64,000 nt of DNA from CAYQJS01 sp964417895 (lineage in GTDB: Bacteria > Chloroflexota > UBA6077 > SHYK01). The notes beneath the pieces were generated by a model, which worked only from the letters and a program-made list of their open reading frames with translations, did not search any database and was not told where the DNA came from. Position 1 is the first letter of the stretch. Every line of letters starts with the position of its first letter. The stretch covers positions 1 to 64,000 of the forward strand of contig CAYQJS010000022.1 in assembly GCA_964417895.1 (NCBI GenBank), in the 5' to 3' direction. Of this stretch, positions 34,809 to 46,484 are shown piece by piece. The position numbers were made by a program, and so were the translations under genes.

Positions 34809-35578
34809 GCCTGGCGAACGTCCCGCGCCGACCAGCCGGTTGCTGCGCCGTTGTGACTGGCGCTGCCAGCGGGATCGGCCGCTCGGTGGCGCTCCGCATC
34901 GGCACGCCCGACCTGCCGCTGGGTCTCCTCGACCTCGACGGCGAGGGCGCCCGACGGACGGCCGCGGAGCTGCAAGTCCGTGGCGTGAGGGCCGAAGCAT
35001 ACGCAGCCGACGTCTCCCGTGAGGAGGACGTTGCCGCCGCATTCCGGCACGCGGAGCAGACGCTCGGGCCCGTCGGCATCCTCGTCAACGTCGCGGGCAT
35101 TCAGTCTGACAGTACGCCGGTGCGGGAACTCACCCTCGATGAGTGGCGGCGCGTGCTGCGCGTCAACCTCACCAGCGTGTTCCTGTGCTGTCGCGCAGCG
35201 GTTCCCGGCATGCTGCGCCTGGGTTGGGGCCGCATCGTCAGCACCTCGTCCATCCTCGCGACGCGCGGCCGCGCGGGGACGTCTGCCTACGCCGCGTCCA
35301 AGGCGGGCATCATCGGCTTCACGCGCTCGCTAGCGATGGAGGTGGCGGGCCACAACGTAACGGTCAACGCCATCCTGCCATCAATGGTGGACACGCCGCT
35401 GGTGCGTCGGAACGCCACCGAGGAGCAGATCAAGGACCGGGGTCGCCAGCTCGAGATCGGCCGGGTAGCGGAGCCGGAGGAGGTGGCCGGCGTCGTGGCG
35501 TTCCTGGTCTCCGACGATGCCTCCTACGTGAGCGGGCACAGCCTGGCCATCTCGGGGGCTTCGTACATCCTGGCGTGA
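34805..35578 (+). CDS. SDR family oxidoreductase
   Basis: A 257-residue SDR starting at ATG 34805, overlapping the previous stop (ATGA). Cofactor motif TGAASGIGRSVALRIG, LVNVAGIQSDS (A-G in the NAG position), Ser in VSTSSILATRG and Y/K in TSAYAASKAGIIGF. D in LLDLDGEGARRT favours NAD(H). The two neighbouring SDRs differ in cofactor motif and are not recent duplicates. The substrate is unknown. The end SGHSLAISGASYILA lacks the usual VDGG. Confidence 0.92.
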   Translation: MSLANVPRRPAGCCAVVTGAASGIGRSVALRIGTPDLPLGLLDLDGEGARRTAAELQVRGVRAEAYAADVSREEDVAAAFRHAEQTLGPVGILVNVAGIQSDSTPVRELTLDEWRRVLRVNLTSVFLCCRAAVPGMLRLGWGRIVSTSSILATRGRAGTSAYAASKAGIIGFTRSLAMEVAGHNVTVNAILPSMVDTPLVRRNATEEQIKDRGRQLEIGRVAEPEEVAGVVAFLVSDDASYVSGHSLAISGASYILA

Positions 35579-35612
35579 CGGACCGGTTGGGCGAAGGCCC
35601 GGATGCACGACA

Positions 35613-35780
35613 ACCGCTCATGTTGAGCTTGTCGAACCATGAGGCGAAGGTGCCGACCCCCAGGCGCGTCCTTCGACAGGCTCAGGACGAGCGGTATTTC
35701 GTGGGAGCCGCGGGCGAAGCATCTGCCGGGAGACCCCTTCGGCACGCTCAGGGCAGGCCCTTCGCTTCGCGAAGGGTGAC
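35613..35780. repeat. Composite family B/C element, inverted copy of 5539-5655
   Basis: Arms ACCGCTCATGTTGAGCTTGT and GACAGGCTCAGGACGAGCGG can pair into a hairpin, with a loop (CCATGAGGCGAAGGT) shared with the copy at 5539-5655. A family C tail (GGGCGAAGCATCTGCCGGG ... CCTTCGCTTCGCGAAGGGTG) follows. It fills most of the gap between convergent genes. Confidence 0.8.
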
Positions 35781-35863
35781 AATTCACTGAGCCCAGCGAG
35801 GACCGCCTACCTTGGAGGCGTCCGGCTGAGGCGGACTCGCCATCGTGGTCAGCAGGGTTGCCG

Positions 35864-36433
35864 TCAGACTTCCTCGAGCACGGTGACGGATGTGGCGACC
35901 TGGCTGGACAGGGTCACCACGACCCTGGCGCCCTGTTGGACGTCAGCAAGGCTTCCGTCCGTCCGCAGGATGACTTCGGCGTCGGGCGGGATGCGCACCC
36001 AGGCCACGCCCCCTTCGAAGCTGACAGTCAGCTCCGCACCGGCGACCATGTCGATGGTTGCTTCGTCGATGTTCGCGTTCGTCATCAGGTTCCCGCCGTC
36101 GAGGGGGAACTGCCGGGCGGGCACGTTGCTCGACGCGGGGAACACGCTCACGCTGCTCGCCAGCAAGACGTCGTCGGGCTGGAGAGTCGCGGTGATCGCG
36201 ACGAACTGGCCCGCCTCGAGGTCCGCGCCCGTGATCGGGCGCGCGATCGTGACCCGTGTGGCGCTCGTTATGGCGAATGACGAGCCATCGGTCAGCGTGA
36301 CTGTGTCCTCCAAGACGCTCTGCACGGTCCCCGCGAGCCGCTGCCCCTGGGGTTGGGCCGCTGCGATCATGGGCACGGCCACGATCAACAAAGCTGACAA
36401 CGCAGCCCCGAACCACACGCTTCTCGGTTGCAT
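35864..36433 (-). CDS. Secreted DUF5666-like protein
   Basis: A 189-residue exported protein. GGAGGGG lies 5 bases before the ATG at 36433 and the signal peptide is clear: LSALLIVAVPMIAAAQ with a cleavage site after AAA. The mature chain repeats short beta segments typical of DUF5666/OB-like folds: GTVQSVLEDTVTLTDGSSFA, ITSATRVTIARPITGADLEAG and VTLSSQVATSVTVLEEV. It has no catalytic motif. Such proteins are extracytoplasmic; the function is unknown. Confidence 0.82.
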   Translation of the reverse strand: MQPRSVWFGAALSALLIVAVPMIAAAQPQGQRLAGTVQSVLEDTVTLTDGSSFAITSATRVTIARPITGADLEAGQFVAITATLQPDDVLLASSVSVFPASSNVPARQFPLDGGNLMTNANIDEATIDMVAGAELTVSFEGGVAWVRIPPDAEVILRTDGSLADVQQGARVVVTLSSQVATSVTVLEEV

Positions 36434-36492
36434 GGCATCCCCTCCGCTCTGCACGCTGCTCAACGGGCTGCTGAAAGCCCGCTCGCCCTAAG

Positions 36493-36590
36493 CTTGTGGT
36501 TCGACAGGCTCACCACGAGCGAAACCCCGCTCATCCTGAGCTTGTCGAAGGACGGGCTCACCATGAGTGGAGCCCAGGCCCTTTTCAGCA
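36493..36590. repeat. Family B repeat, three arms
   Basis: TGGTTCGACAGGCTCACCAC, CCGCTCATCCTGAGCTTGTC and GACGGGCTCACCATGAGTGG lie in a row. They precede the HIT gene and create the open frame from 36496 that extends it artificially. The 36434-36759 gap otherwise holds nothing recognisable. Confidence 0.72.
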
Positions 36591-36759
36591 GCCTGCTACG
36601 CAGGATAGTCGAGCCTGCTCGTCCACCACGATCCACACAGCGCGGCAAACCAGAATCCTCGGCGCCCATACTACACTCTCGACTGCGTTGCGGGGCCAGA
36701 AGTCCGGCGCATCACTCTCCGGAATTGCGCATCCGAGCCTACCCCGCGCACAATTCGTC

Positions 36760-37209
36760 GTGTTGCCGAAAGAACCTGAGACCGACTGCTACTCGTGCCA
36801 GGCGAACGCGGGCGTGCGGAGAATCTCGCCAGGCCCACCCATCTTTACGGGGACCTACTGGCTGGTCGAGCATGCCTACCCCTGCAAGATTCGAGGATGG
36901 TTGGTACTGGTGCTCAGACGGCATTGTGATGCTATCCACGAGCTAGCAGAGGAGGAATTCTCGGAGTTCAGCTCTCTTCTCTCCCGAACCACGCGCGTGC
37001 TCGCTGAAGTTCTCCATTGCGAGAAAGAATACGTGGCTCAGTTCGCCGAGGCCGAGCACTTTCACCACGTGCATTTCCACGTGATACCGAAGCCGTTGGG
37101 ACTGCCCAGGGAGGAGGCTGGCCCCGGAGTATTCGTGAATCTGACGGGGGACGGAGTGCCGGAGGACGAGGTCAATGAGCTATGCAAGGTTCTGGCCGCG
37201 AGATTCTGA
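36760..37209 (+). CDS. HIT family protein
   Basis: A ~150-residue histidine-triad nucleotide-binding protein. The triad is HFHHVHFHVIPKP. The N-terminus has a CYSC pair before RISPGPPIFTGTYWLVEHAYP, as in many bacterial HIT hydrolases. These enzymes hydrolyse nucleoside phosphoramidates or dinucleoside polyphosphates. The start is uncertain: GTG 36760 or TTG 36763, with no Shine-Dalgarno site, while upstream frame is repeat-derived. The 5'-nucleotidase gene follows after 60 bases. Confidence 0.83.
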   Translation: MLPKEPETDCYSCQANAGVRRISPGPPIFTGTYWLVEHAYPCKIRGWLVLVLRRHCDAIHELAEEEFSEFSSLLSRTTRVLAEVLHCEKEYVAQFAEAEHFHHVHFHVIPKPLGLPREEAGPGVFVNLTGDGVPEDEVNELCKVLAARF

Positions 37210-37269
37210 GAACCCCAGCCAAGACAATGACCAGATGAACTCTAACACCAAAATTCAGGGGGGAGTGCT

Positions 37270-38820
37270 ATGTCGCTGACGCTTCGCATCCTGGCTGGTC
37301 TTTCCATCCTGGCGATCGTCCTCGGCGCCACGTGGCTGGGAGGCGCCGCCCTTGCGCAGCCCGACGAGGTCCGCATCACGCTATTTCACGACACCCACCT
37401 CCACGGCAACCTGGAGGGACCTGACGGGATCACGCTGGCGCATTATGTGGGGCTCATTCGTCAGCTCCGGTCGGAGCTCCCGACTCCCGCCAACGCCCTC
37501 TTCGTCGGCAATGGCGACGATCTCGGGCCATCGCTGCTGTCCTCGGTCTTCCGGGGCCAGCATATGATCGAGAGCCTCACCGCCGCGGGCCTCGACGTCG
37601 ATACGTTCGGCAACCACGAGTTCGACTTCGGACCCGACCGGCTGCGGGCTTTGATACCGGGGGCAGGGTTCCCGTTCGTCACGGCGAACGTGCGAGACGC
37701 GACCACAAACAGTGCCTTCGCGTCGGATCTTGGCGTGCGCACGTGGTTGATCAAAGAGGTGGGGGGCGTGCGCATCGGCTTCACGGGGCTCGCCCCGGCG
37801 GACACCGCCAACATCACGAACGCCGGGCCCAACGTGCGCATCCTGGATCCAGTCGAGGCGATGCGGCAGGTGGTGCCCGAGATGCGCGCGGCCGGCGCTC
37901 AGGTGGTAGTGCTCCTCTCCCACCTGTGCGGCGACGACACCGAGCAGGTGGCGGCGCTGGTTAACGGGATCGACGTGGCGGTGGGGGACCACTGCTCGCG
38001 GGTGCTGGAAACGCCCCGGGTGGTGAACAGCGGGGCGAACAGCACCATCGTCTCACGGCGCGGCGACGAGATCCGGCTCCTGGGGCAACTCGACCTCTAC
38101 GTCGTGCGCGGTCGTGTGGCCCGCTTTACCTACACCCAGCACACCGTGAGCCGGGACGGGCCGATCGACGAGGCTCTGGCTGCCATCACCGCGCGCTACA
38201 AGGACGAGCTCGATGCCGAGCTGCTGGTCGAGGTGGGCGTCACGGAGGTTCCGCTCGACGCGACGCGCGACGTCGTGCGCGGCGCGGAATCGGCCGCCGG
38301 CAATCTGCTCGCGGACGCGCTGCGGACCTGGGGGGACACCGACGTAGCGCTCCAGAACGGTGGCGGGATTCGCGGCGAGCGGGTGTTCGGGCCCGGAGTT
38401 CTGCTCAAGCGGGACATCGCCGAGATGCTTCCCTTCGCCAACTACGCCGTCGTCCTCCGTCTGTCCGGCTCGGAGCTTCTGGCGGCGCTAGAGAACGGCG
38501 TGAGCCGTGTAGACGAAGGCGACGGGCGCTTCGCGCAGGTGAGCGGGCTGGAATTCATCTGGAACCCCGAGATCCCCGCCGGCTTGCGCGTGCACGAGGT
38601 CCTCGTTGGGGGCCAGGCCCTGGACCTGGAGGCCACCTACACTGTCGCCACCAATGACTTCATGGCGAGCGGTGGCGACGGCTATTCGATGCTCCGCGAC
38701 GCGGAGGTCGTGGTGCCGGCCGAGGCGGGCCCGTTGCTCAGTAACCTGGTCATCGACTACATCGAGGAGCGGGGCAACGTCAGCCCTCTCGTCGAGGGGC
38801 GCATCCGCCGCGTCAGCTAG
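37270..38820 (+). CDS. Secreted 5'-nucleotidase/metallophosphoesterase (UshA-like)
   Basis: A 516-residue exported enzyme. GGGGGGAG precedes the ATG, and the signal peptide (LRILAGLSILAIVLGATWLGG ending AALA) is clear. The N-terminal metallophosphoesterase domain has FHDTHLHG, VGNGDDLGPS, TFGNHEFDFG and LLSHLCGDD for the two-metal site. The C-terminal 5'-nucleotidase domain has NGGGIRGE and FANYAVVLRLSG, with ATNDFMASGGDGY for base stacking. It removes phosphate from extracellular nucleotides. The HIT gene just upstream acts on related compounds, so the pair may work in nucleotide salvage. Confidence 0.92.
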   Translation: MSLTLRILAGLSILAIVLGATWLGGAALAQPDEVRITLFHDTHLHGNLEGPDGITLAHYVGLIRQLRSELPTPANALFVGNGDDLGPSLLSSVFRGQHMIESLTAAGLDVDTFGNHEFDFGPDRLRALIPGAGFPFVTANVRDATTNSAFASDLGVRTWLIKEVGGVRIGFTGLAPADTANITNAGPNVRILDPVEAMRQVVPEMRAAGAQVVVLLSHLCGDDTEQVAALVNGIDVAVGDHCSRVLETPRVVNSGANSTIVSRRGDEIRLLGQLDLYVVRGRVARFTYTQHTVSRDGPIDEALAAITARYKDELDAELLVEVGVTEVPLDATRDVVRGAESAAGNLLADALRTWGDTDVALQNGGGIRGERVFGPGVLLKRDIAEMLPFANYAVVLRLSGSELLAALENGVSRVDEGDGRFAQVSGLEFIWNPEIPAGLRVHEVLVGGQALDLEATYTVATNDFMASGGDGYSMLRDAEVVVPAEAGPLLSNLVIDYIEERGNVSPLVEGRIRRVS

Positions 38821-38822
38821 TG

Positions 38823-38915
38823 TCACCCCCTCCCTCACCCTCCCCCGTCAAGGGGGAGGGGATCAGTCGAACTCCCTCCCCCCTTGAGGGGGAGGGCTGG
38901 GGAGGGGGGTGCGCC
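38823..38915. repeat. Family A repeats
   Basis: Two inverted units: CCCCTCCCTCACCCTCCCCC/AAGGGGGAGGGG and CCCTCCCCCCTTGAGGGGGA with GGGGAGGGGGG. They follow the 5'-nucleotidase stop immediately. Confidence 0.75.
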
Positions 38916-39052
38916 CCGCCGGTTCCAACTGCTGTCCGGCAAGATTCCGTGTGCGTAGTCGTTGCTTGACACTCGGTTTCCGCCGGCCCTACGCTTCGAC
39001 TCGCCAAGCCCTGATGAGGGCCGAACCATCATACGAATGCGAGGAGGGCGTT

Positions 39053-39376
39053 ATGAACAGCCGAATACAGTCGGTCAAAGAGCAAGATGTCGAGAAGGTC
39101 AAGACCGGCCGCGGGATGACCAAGTTCCTGATCCAGAATGCCAAGGGCGAAGGCGCCAACGTCATGATCCGCTACTGGGGCCCGGAGACGGACATTCCGA
39201 TCCACAGCCACGCCTATGACGAGATGTGGTACGTGCTCGAGGGCGAGGTCGAGTTCGGGGACACGGCCTACGGCGTGGGCTCCTGCGTGTACATCCCGAA
39301 GCACGTTCCCTACGGCCCGACGCGCGCGCCGAAGGGCGCGGCCCTATTGCGCTACGCCGAGGGGGTGGGTGGCTAG
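39053..39376 (+). CDS. Single-domain cupin protein
   Basis: A 107-residue cupin. GGAGGG sits 5 bases before the ATG at 39053. Motif 1 is PIHSHAYDEMWYVLEGEVEFG, with two His and a Glu as metal ligands; motif 2 is CVYIPKHVPYGP with the last His. Small cupins range from isomerases to sensory or dioxygenase proteins; the substrate is not apparent. Confidence 0.87.
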   Translation: MNSRIQSVKEQDVEKVKTGRGMTKFLIQNAKGEGANVMIRYWGPETDIPIHSHAYDEMWYVLEGEVEFGDTAYGVGSCVYIPKHVPYGPTRAPKGAALLRYAEGVGG

Positions 39377-39499
39377 CCCGGACTGCCAGAGGGGGCCGAG
39401 CGAGAGTCCTATCGGCTCGCCCCGAATCGATTTGACGTCGCCTGCTGGGAACTGACGTGGAGGCACCGAGGTAGCGATCTAAGGGCAAGGGGAGCAGCC

Positions 39500-41017
39500 A
39501 TGCGGCGGCGCGGCATTGTCCTGGTGCACGGGGTGGGATCCCAGCGGAAGGGACAAACGCTCAACGATATCGGCGAGCCGTTGGCGCAGTATCTGCGCCG
39601 CTACCTGGACCCGGCCGATCCGCACGTGCTGGAACTCGAAGTTGATCTGCGCCCTGATCACGGCCCAGCGAACGCCCGTCTTCGGTTCGACCACGCGGGT
39701 GATACCGAACTGTGGACGATCACGGAGGCGTGGTGGGCTGAATCCTTCCACCCGAGCCAGAGTGAGGAAGTGCTCCTCTGGGGTTGGAGGATCCTCCTCC
39801 GCCAGGCCAAGAACATCTTCTTCGGGACACTCGGTCGACACGTCCCGTTCGTGAAGACTCCCACATACCCCGCCGGTGCATATCCGTATGAGGACGTGCC
39901 CGGGGGTGGGAAGCCGTCGAGAATCTACGACTTCGTCGTCAGTGTTGTGCTTCTGGGATTCTTCTTGGTCGGCTACAGCCTGGCGCTAGCCCTTGCGACG
40001 CTCCTTTTCGCCGTCGCCCAACTGCCACCATGGCTTCTCGTGGCTGAGCCAGCGGCTCGCCTGCAGCGGTGGCTGATCGACACCTTGCTGTACGGTCCGG
40101 GCGACGAGCAGGCCTTGATCAAGAATAATCTCGCCAGATCGTCCGCAAGTGGGACGGTCATCGAGACGCTTGCGGGCCACCTTGACGCCCGTCGTCCGGA
40201 TTACGCGTACTGCGACAGCGTCTCGATCATTGCTCATTCTGGTGGGGCCGTCGTGTCCTACATCGCCCTCTCGGACCAGGAGATAAAGAACTGGAGCTTT
40301 GGAGAAACCCCTGAGCGTGCCAGAACTTCGGTAACCTGGTTCTCAGTCGGAAGCGGTCTGAATCTTGGATTCCGTGAGCGGAAGACCGATCCGCTGTGGC
40401 GGCGGAGGCTCGACCCTCGAATCAAGTGGGTGGACTTCTGGGCTCGGCACGACCCGGTCCCACACGGCCAGGCCGATCACGAAATGACCCGACTGATCCG
40501 CGCACCCTACACCCCAGAGGACATCACTCACTTCGTGAGTCAGCGCGTAGTGAACCGGGATAACCCGTTTACCGATCACGGGGAGTACTGGCGCAACTAC
40601 GAAGAGGTAGTGAGTCGGTTCGTCTATGAGACCTTAGCCGCACCCGATGTCGCTACGCCGCTGGGCCAAGCGGTGCAAACGTCCATCGGCGATATTCCCC
40701 GCCACCGGCGCGCGATAGCTCTTCACTTCGTTGCCGCCCGGGCGGCCGCCGCCATTGTCGTCGCGGCAGGTTTCCTCATTGGCCGCGGGCTGCTCTTGGG
40801 CGAGGCGGTCCTGGGCACGCTCCAGGACATGGCCTTCCCATGGCCCCTGGACAGGCTTATCAGCTGGCTGGGAACGAACCCCCGCCTAGGGCCGTTAGAT
40901 CTCAATGCCGTGGCGGGTGTGATCGTGCTGGGAAGCCTCGCCTACTTTCTGTACCGGCTCTACACCCTGATTTGTCGAGCCGCTCTTGAGCGGGGCAATG
41001 ACTTCGAGGCGCGGTGA
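39500..41017 (+). CDS. Membrane-anchored alpha/beta hydrolase-like protein
   Basis: A 505-residue protein combining a hydrolase fold with membrane segments. It begins MRRRGIVLVHGVGSQRKGQT, where HGVG is the oxyanion loop. A hydrophobic hairpin at ~145-185 (FVVSVVLLGFFLVGYSLALA) precedes the nucleophile motif SIIAHSGGAVVSYIAL (H-S-G-G). Two more hydrophobic stretches lie near the C-terminus (ALHFVAARAAAAIVVAAGFL and DLNAVAGVIVLGSLAYFLY). GGGGAG precedes the ATG. The TGA overlaps the GTG of galactokinase. No known substrate; a lipase/esterase role at the membrane is inferred only from the fold. Confidence 0.78.
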   Translation: MRRRGIVLVHGVGSQRKGQTLNDIGEPLAQYLRRYLDPADPHVLELEVDLRPDHGPANARLRFDHAGDTELWTITEAWWAESFHPSQSEEVLLWGWRILLRQAKNIFFGTLGRHVPFVKTPTYPAGAYPYEDVPGGGKPSRIYDFVVSVVLLGFFLVGYSLALALATLLFAVAQLPPWLLVAEPAARLQRWLIDTLLYGPGDEQALIKNNLARSSASGTVIETLAGHLDARRPDYAYCDSVSIIAHSGGAVVSYIALSDQEIKNWSFGETPERARTSVTWFSVGSGLNLGFRERKTDPLWRRRLDPRIKWVDFWARHDPVPHGQADHEMTRLIRAPYTPEDITHFVSQRVVNRDNPFTDHGEYWRNYEEVVSRFVYETLAAPDVATPLGQAVQTSIGDIPRHRRAIALHFVAARAAAAIVVAAGFLIGRGLLLGEAVLGTLQDMAFPWPLDRLISWLGTNPRLGPLDLNAVAGVIVLGSLAYFLYRLYTLICRAALERGNDFEAR

Positions 41018-42264
41018 CGGCCAGCGGACAGTGGCGTGTCCTGGGCGAGGAGTTCGAGCGCCGATTTGGGGCAGCGCCGGAGTTGGGAGTTCGATCCCCG
41101 GGTCGGGTCAATCTGATCGGCGACCACACCGACTACCACGAAGGGTTCGTCCTCCCAATGGCCATCGAGCGGGCCATCTTCTTCGTGGCGCGGCGTCGGG
41201 AGGATCGACGCATCTCCGTCTACTCACAGACACTGGATGCGGGCTTCGAGATCGGATTCGACACCCAGCATCGGCATGCCGAGCGGTGGGCCAGGTATTT
41301 CCAGGGCGTGCTCAGCGCCCTATCGGGTCGGCACCCTTTGGAAGTCGGGGCCGACGTGCTCATCGATGCCGACTTACCCCCTGGCGGTGGCCTCTCCTCT
41401 TCCTCGGCGCTCGTGGTCGGCTTCGCGGCGATTGTGGCTCGCCTGCACGGCCTCGCGCTCCCTCCCCTCGAGCTGGCTCAGATCGGGTGCGACGCGGAGC
41501 ACTGGTATGGCACGACGGGCGGCATCATGGACCAGTACGTGATCAGCCACGGCCGCGCGGGGCACGCGGTGCTGATCGACTGCCGGAGCCTGAGCCAAGA
41601 GCTCATCGCCATGCCCGGTGGGGTAGCGGTCGTCATTGCCAGCACCGGTACTCGCCACGATCAGATCGCGTCGCCGTTCGCCGAGCGCCGACGAGAGGCG
41701 GAGGCGGCCCTGAGCGTCGTCCAGGCGCGGGCGCCCGACGTTGTCGCTTTCCGGGACGTGGACCCCGATCGGCACGCGCAATTTCGGCCTGATCTGATGG
41801 CTGCTGACCCCTCCGGCGTCCTGTGGCGACGCTCCGCGCACGTGGTCAGCGAGAACGCACGCGTTCTCGAATTCGCCGCCGCCCTGTTGCGCGGCGAATT
41901 GCCTCGCATGGGCCGGCTCATGGCCGAATCGCACGCCAGCCTTCGCGACGACTACGAGGTCGCATCACCCGAGTTGGATGCGATGGTGGACGCAGCCCTG
42001 GCAAGCCCGGGCTGCATCGGCGCACGGATGACGGGTGGTGGCTTCGGCGGGTGCACGGTCAACCTCGTGGCGGCTGACGAGACCGCGGCCTTTTGCGCCA
42101 GCCTGCACGAGCGCTACCGACGAGCCACCGGCATCGAGCCCGCGATCTTCGTAAGCAAGCCGTCTGACGGTGTCCAGGAGGTTCCGGGTTCCTGGTTCCT
42201 GGTTCCGAGTTCCTGGTTCCGAGTTCCTAGTCCGGGTTCCGGTGAGCTTCCCTCGGAACTTTGA
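41014..42264 (+). CDS. galK: Galactokinase with repeat-derived C-terminal tail
   Basis: A GHMP kinase of 416 residues. The galactokinase signature is GRVNLIGDHTDYHEGFVLPM, the ATP loop LPPGGGLSSSSALVVG and motif 3 GARMTGGGFGGCTVNLV. It phosphorylates galactose at C1 in the Leloir pathway. The GTG start overlaps the preceding stop (GTGA). The last ~27 residues (EVPGSWFLVPSSWFRVPSPG...) are translated family D repeat; the normal end would be near IFVSKPSDGVQ. No other gal gene is in the window. Confidence 0.92.
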   Translation: MTASGQWRVLGEEFERRFGAAPELGVRSPGRVNLIGDHTDYHEGFVLPMAIERAIFFVARRREDRRISVYSQTLDAGFEIGFDTQHRHAERWARYFQGVLSALSGRHPLEVGADVLIDADLPPGGGLSSSSALVVGFAAIVARLHGLALPPLELAQIGCDAEHWYGTTGGIMDQYVISHGRAGHAVLIDCRSLSQELIAMPGGVAVVIASTGTRHDQIASPFAERRREAEAALSVVQARAPDVVAFRDVDPDRHAQFRPDLMAADPSGVLWRRSAHVVSENARVLEFAAALLRGELPRMGRLMAESHASLRDDYEVASPELDAMVDAALASPGCIGARMTGGGFGGCTVNLVAADETAAFCASLHERYRRATGIEPAIFVSKPSDGVQEVPGSWFLVPSSWFRVPSPGSGELPSEL

Positions 42265-42410
42265 ACTCGGAACCGTTTCCTCGGAACTTGGGACTCAGAA
42301 CTTGGAACCGTTCCCCTTGGAACGTGGAACTGGGAACTCGGAACCAGTTTTCCCTCGGAACTTTGAACTCGGAACTCGGAACCGTTACCCTCAGACGCCA
42401 TCCACCGTCT
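42176..42410. repeat. Family D degenerate short-repeat array
   Basis: About 235 bases of interspersed GGTTCCGAGTTCC and its reverse complement GGAACTCGGAACC, with variants GGAACTTTGAACTCGG and GGAACTTGGGACTC. Both orientations occur, so it can fold on itself. It begins within the galK reading frame and ends just before the SDR ribosome-binding site. Confidence 0.85.
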
Positions 42411-42424
42411 GGGGGAGCTGAGAA

Positions 42425-43171
42425 ATGCGGCTGCAAGACAAAGTCTGCATCGTGACCGGAGCGGGGCGGAACCTGGGCCAGGCCTACGCGGTGCGGCTCG
42501 CCAGGGAGGGGGCGAAAGTCGCCGTGTGCGACGTTCTGGACTGCACGGAGACGGCGGAGCTGGTAAGGAAAGAGGGCGGCCAGGTGCTTCCCCTCCGCGT
42601 GGACGTGACGAACGAGGACGACACGCAGGACATGGCGCGCCAGGCAGTCGACCGGTTCGGCCGCATCGACGGGCTCGTCAACAACGCCGGCCTGATGCGG
42701 GATCTCGGGGGCAGGTCCATCCTGGACGTCGACCTGGCGATGTGGGACAGGGTCTTCGCCGTCAATGTGAAGGGCTCTTTCCTCTGCATTCGCGCGGTCT
42801 TTCCCTACATGCGCGATCAAGGCAAGGGCAAGATCGTGAACATCAGCTCCGGAACCTGGCTGCACACCTCGCGCGAGCCCAACCAGAGCAATCCCCACTA
42901 CGTCGCCTCCAAGGCCGCGGTGCTGGGGTTGACGCGCTCCCTCGCTCGCGAGCTCGGCCAGTACAACATCACCATCAATGCCCTGGCGCCGGGCTCGACT
43001 CAGGTCGGTCTGGGGCCCAACGAGGCGCCGAGGGCCGATCCGGAGCGGGCGCTGGGACGCCAGGGCCGACCCGAGGACCTGACTGGCATGCTCGTGACGC
43101 TGCTGTCGGAAGACAGCGACTTCATGACGGGCCAGATGGTCCTGGTCAACGGTGGGATGGAGGTCCATTAG
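42425..43171 (+). CDS. SDR family oxidoreductase
   Basis: A 248-residue SDR. VTGAGRNLGQAYAVRLAREG is the cofactor motif (GRNLG instead of the usual GIG), with D in VAVCDVLDCTE favouring NAD. LVNNAGLMRDLGG, Ser in IVNISSGTWLH and Y/K in NPHYVASKAAVLGL are the catalytic parts. GGGGGAG lies 8 bases before the ATG. It converges on the second restriction operon across a family B hairpin. Confidence 0.92.
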   Translation: MRLQDKVCIVTGAGRNLGQAYAVRLAREGAKVAVCDVLDCTETAELVRKEGGQVLPLRVDVTNEDDTQDMARQAVDRFGRIDGLVNNAGLMRDLGGRSILDVDLAMWDRVFAVNVKGSFLCIRAVFPYMRDQGKGKIVNISSGTWLHTSREPNQSNPHYVASKAAVLGLTRSLARELGQYNITINALAPGSTQVGLGPNEAPRADPERALGRQGRPEDLTGMLVTLLSEDSDFMTGQMVLVNGGMEVH

Positions 43172-43200
43172 ATTAGTAGGCTGCTGAGAAAGGCTGGGTT

Positions 43201-43265
43201 CCGCTCGTGGTGAGCCTGTCGAACCACCTGGGCCCTTCGACAAGCTCAGGGCGAGCGGGTTTTCA
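43201..43265. terminator. Family B hairpin, possible bidirectional terminator
   Basis: CCGCTCGTGGTGAGCCTGTC pairs with GACAAGCTCAGGGCGAGCGG at 43239-43258, followed by GTTTT. It lies between the convergent SDR and hsdR genes, where such a hairpin could stop transcripts from both sides. Confidence 0.6.
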
Positions 43266-43343
43266 GGAGCCTGTTAGTCGGGCGCTAGGGTCATCCTGCG
43301 GGCGTCAGCCCGAAGAATCCGCGCCCTCGGGGCCCCACAGCTA

Positions 43344-46481
<3,138 letters not shown>

Positions 46482-46484
46482 GGT

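Noticed and set aside
42176..42410. Possible CRISPR or iteron origin
   Set aside because: Unit length and spacing are irregular and both orientations mix; no rep gene nearby.
42227..43243. 338-residue minus-strand frame over the SDR gene
   Set aside because: Antisense to the SDR and partly translated family D repeat.
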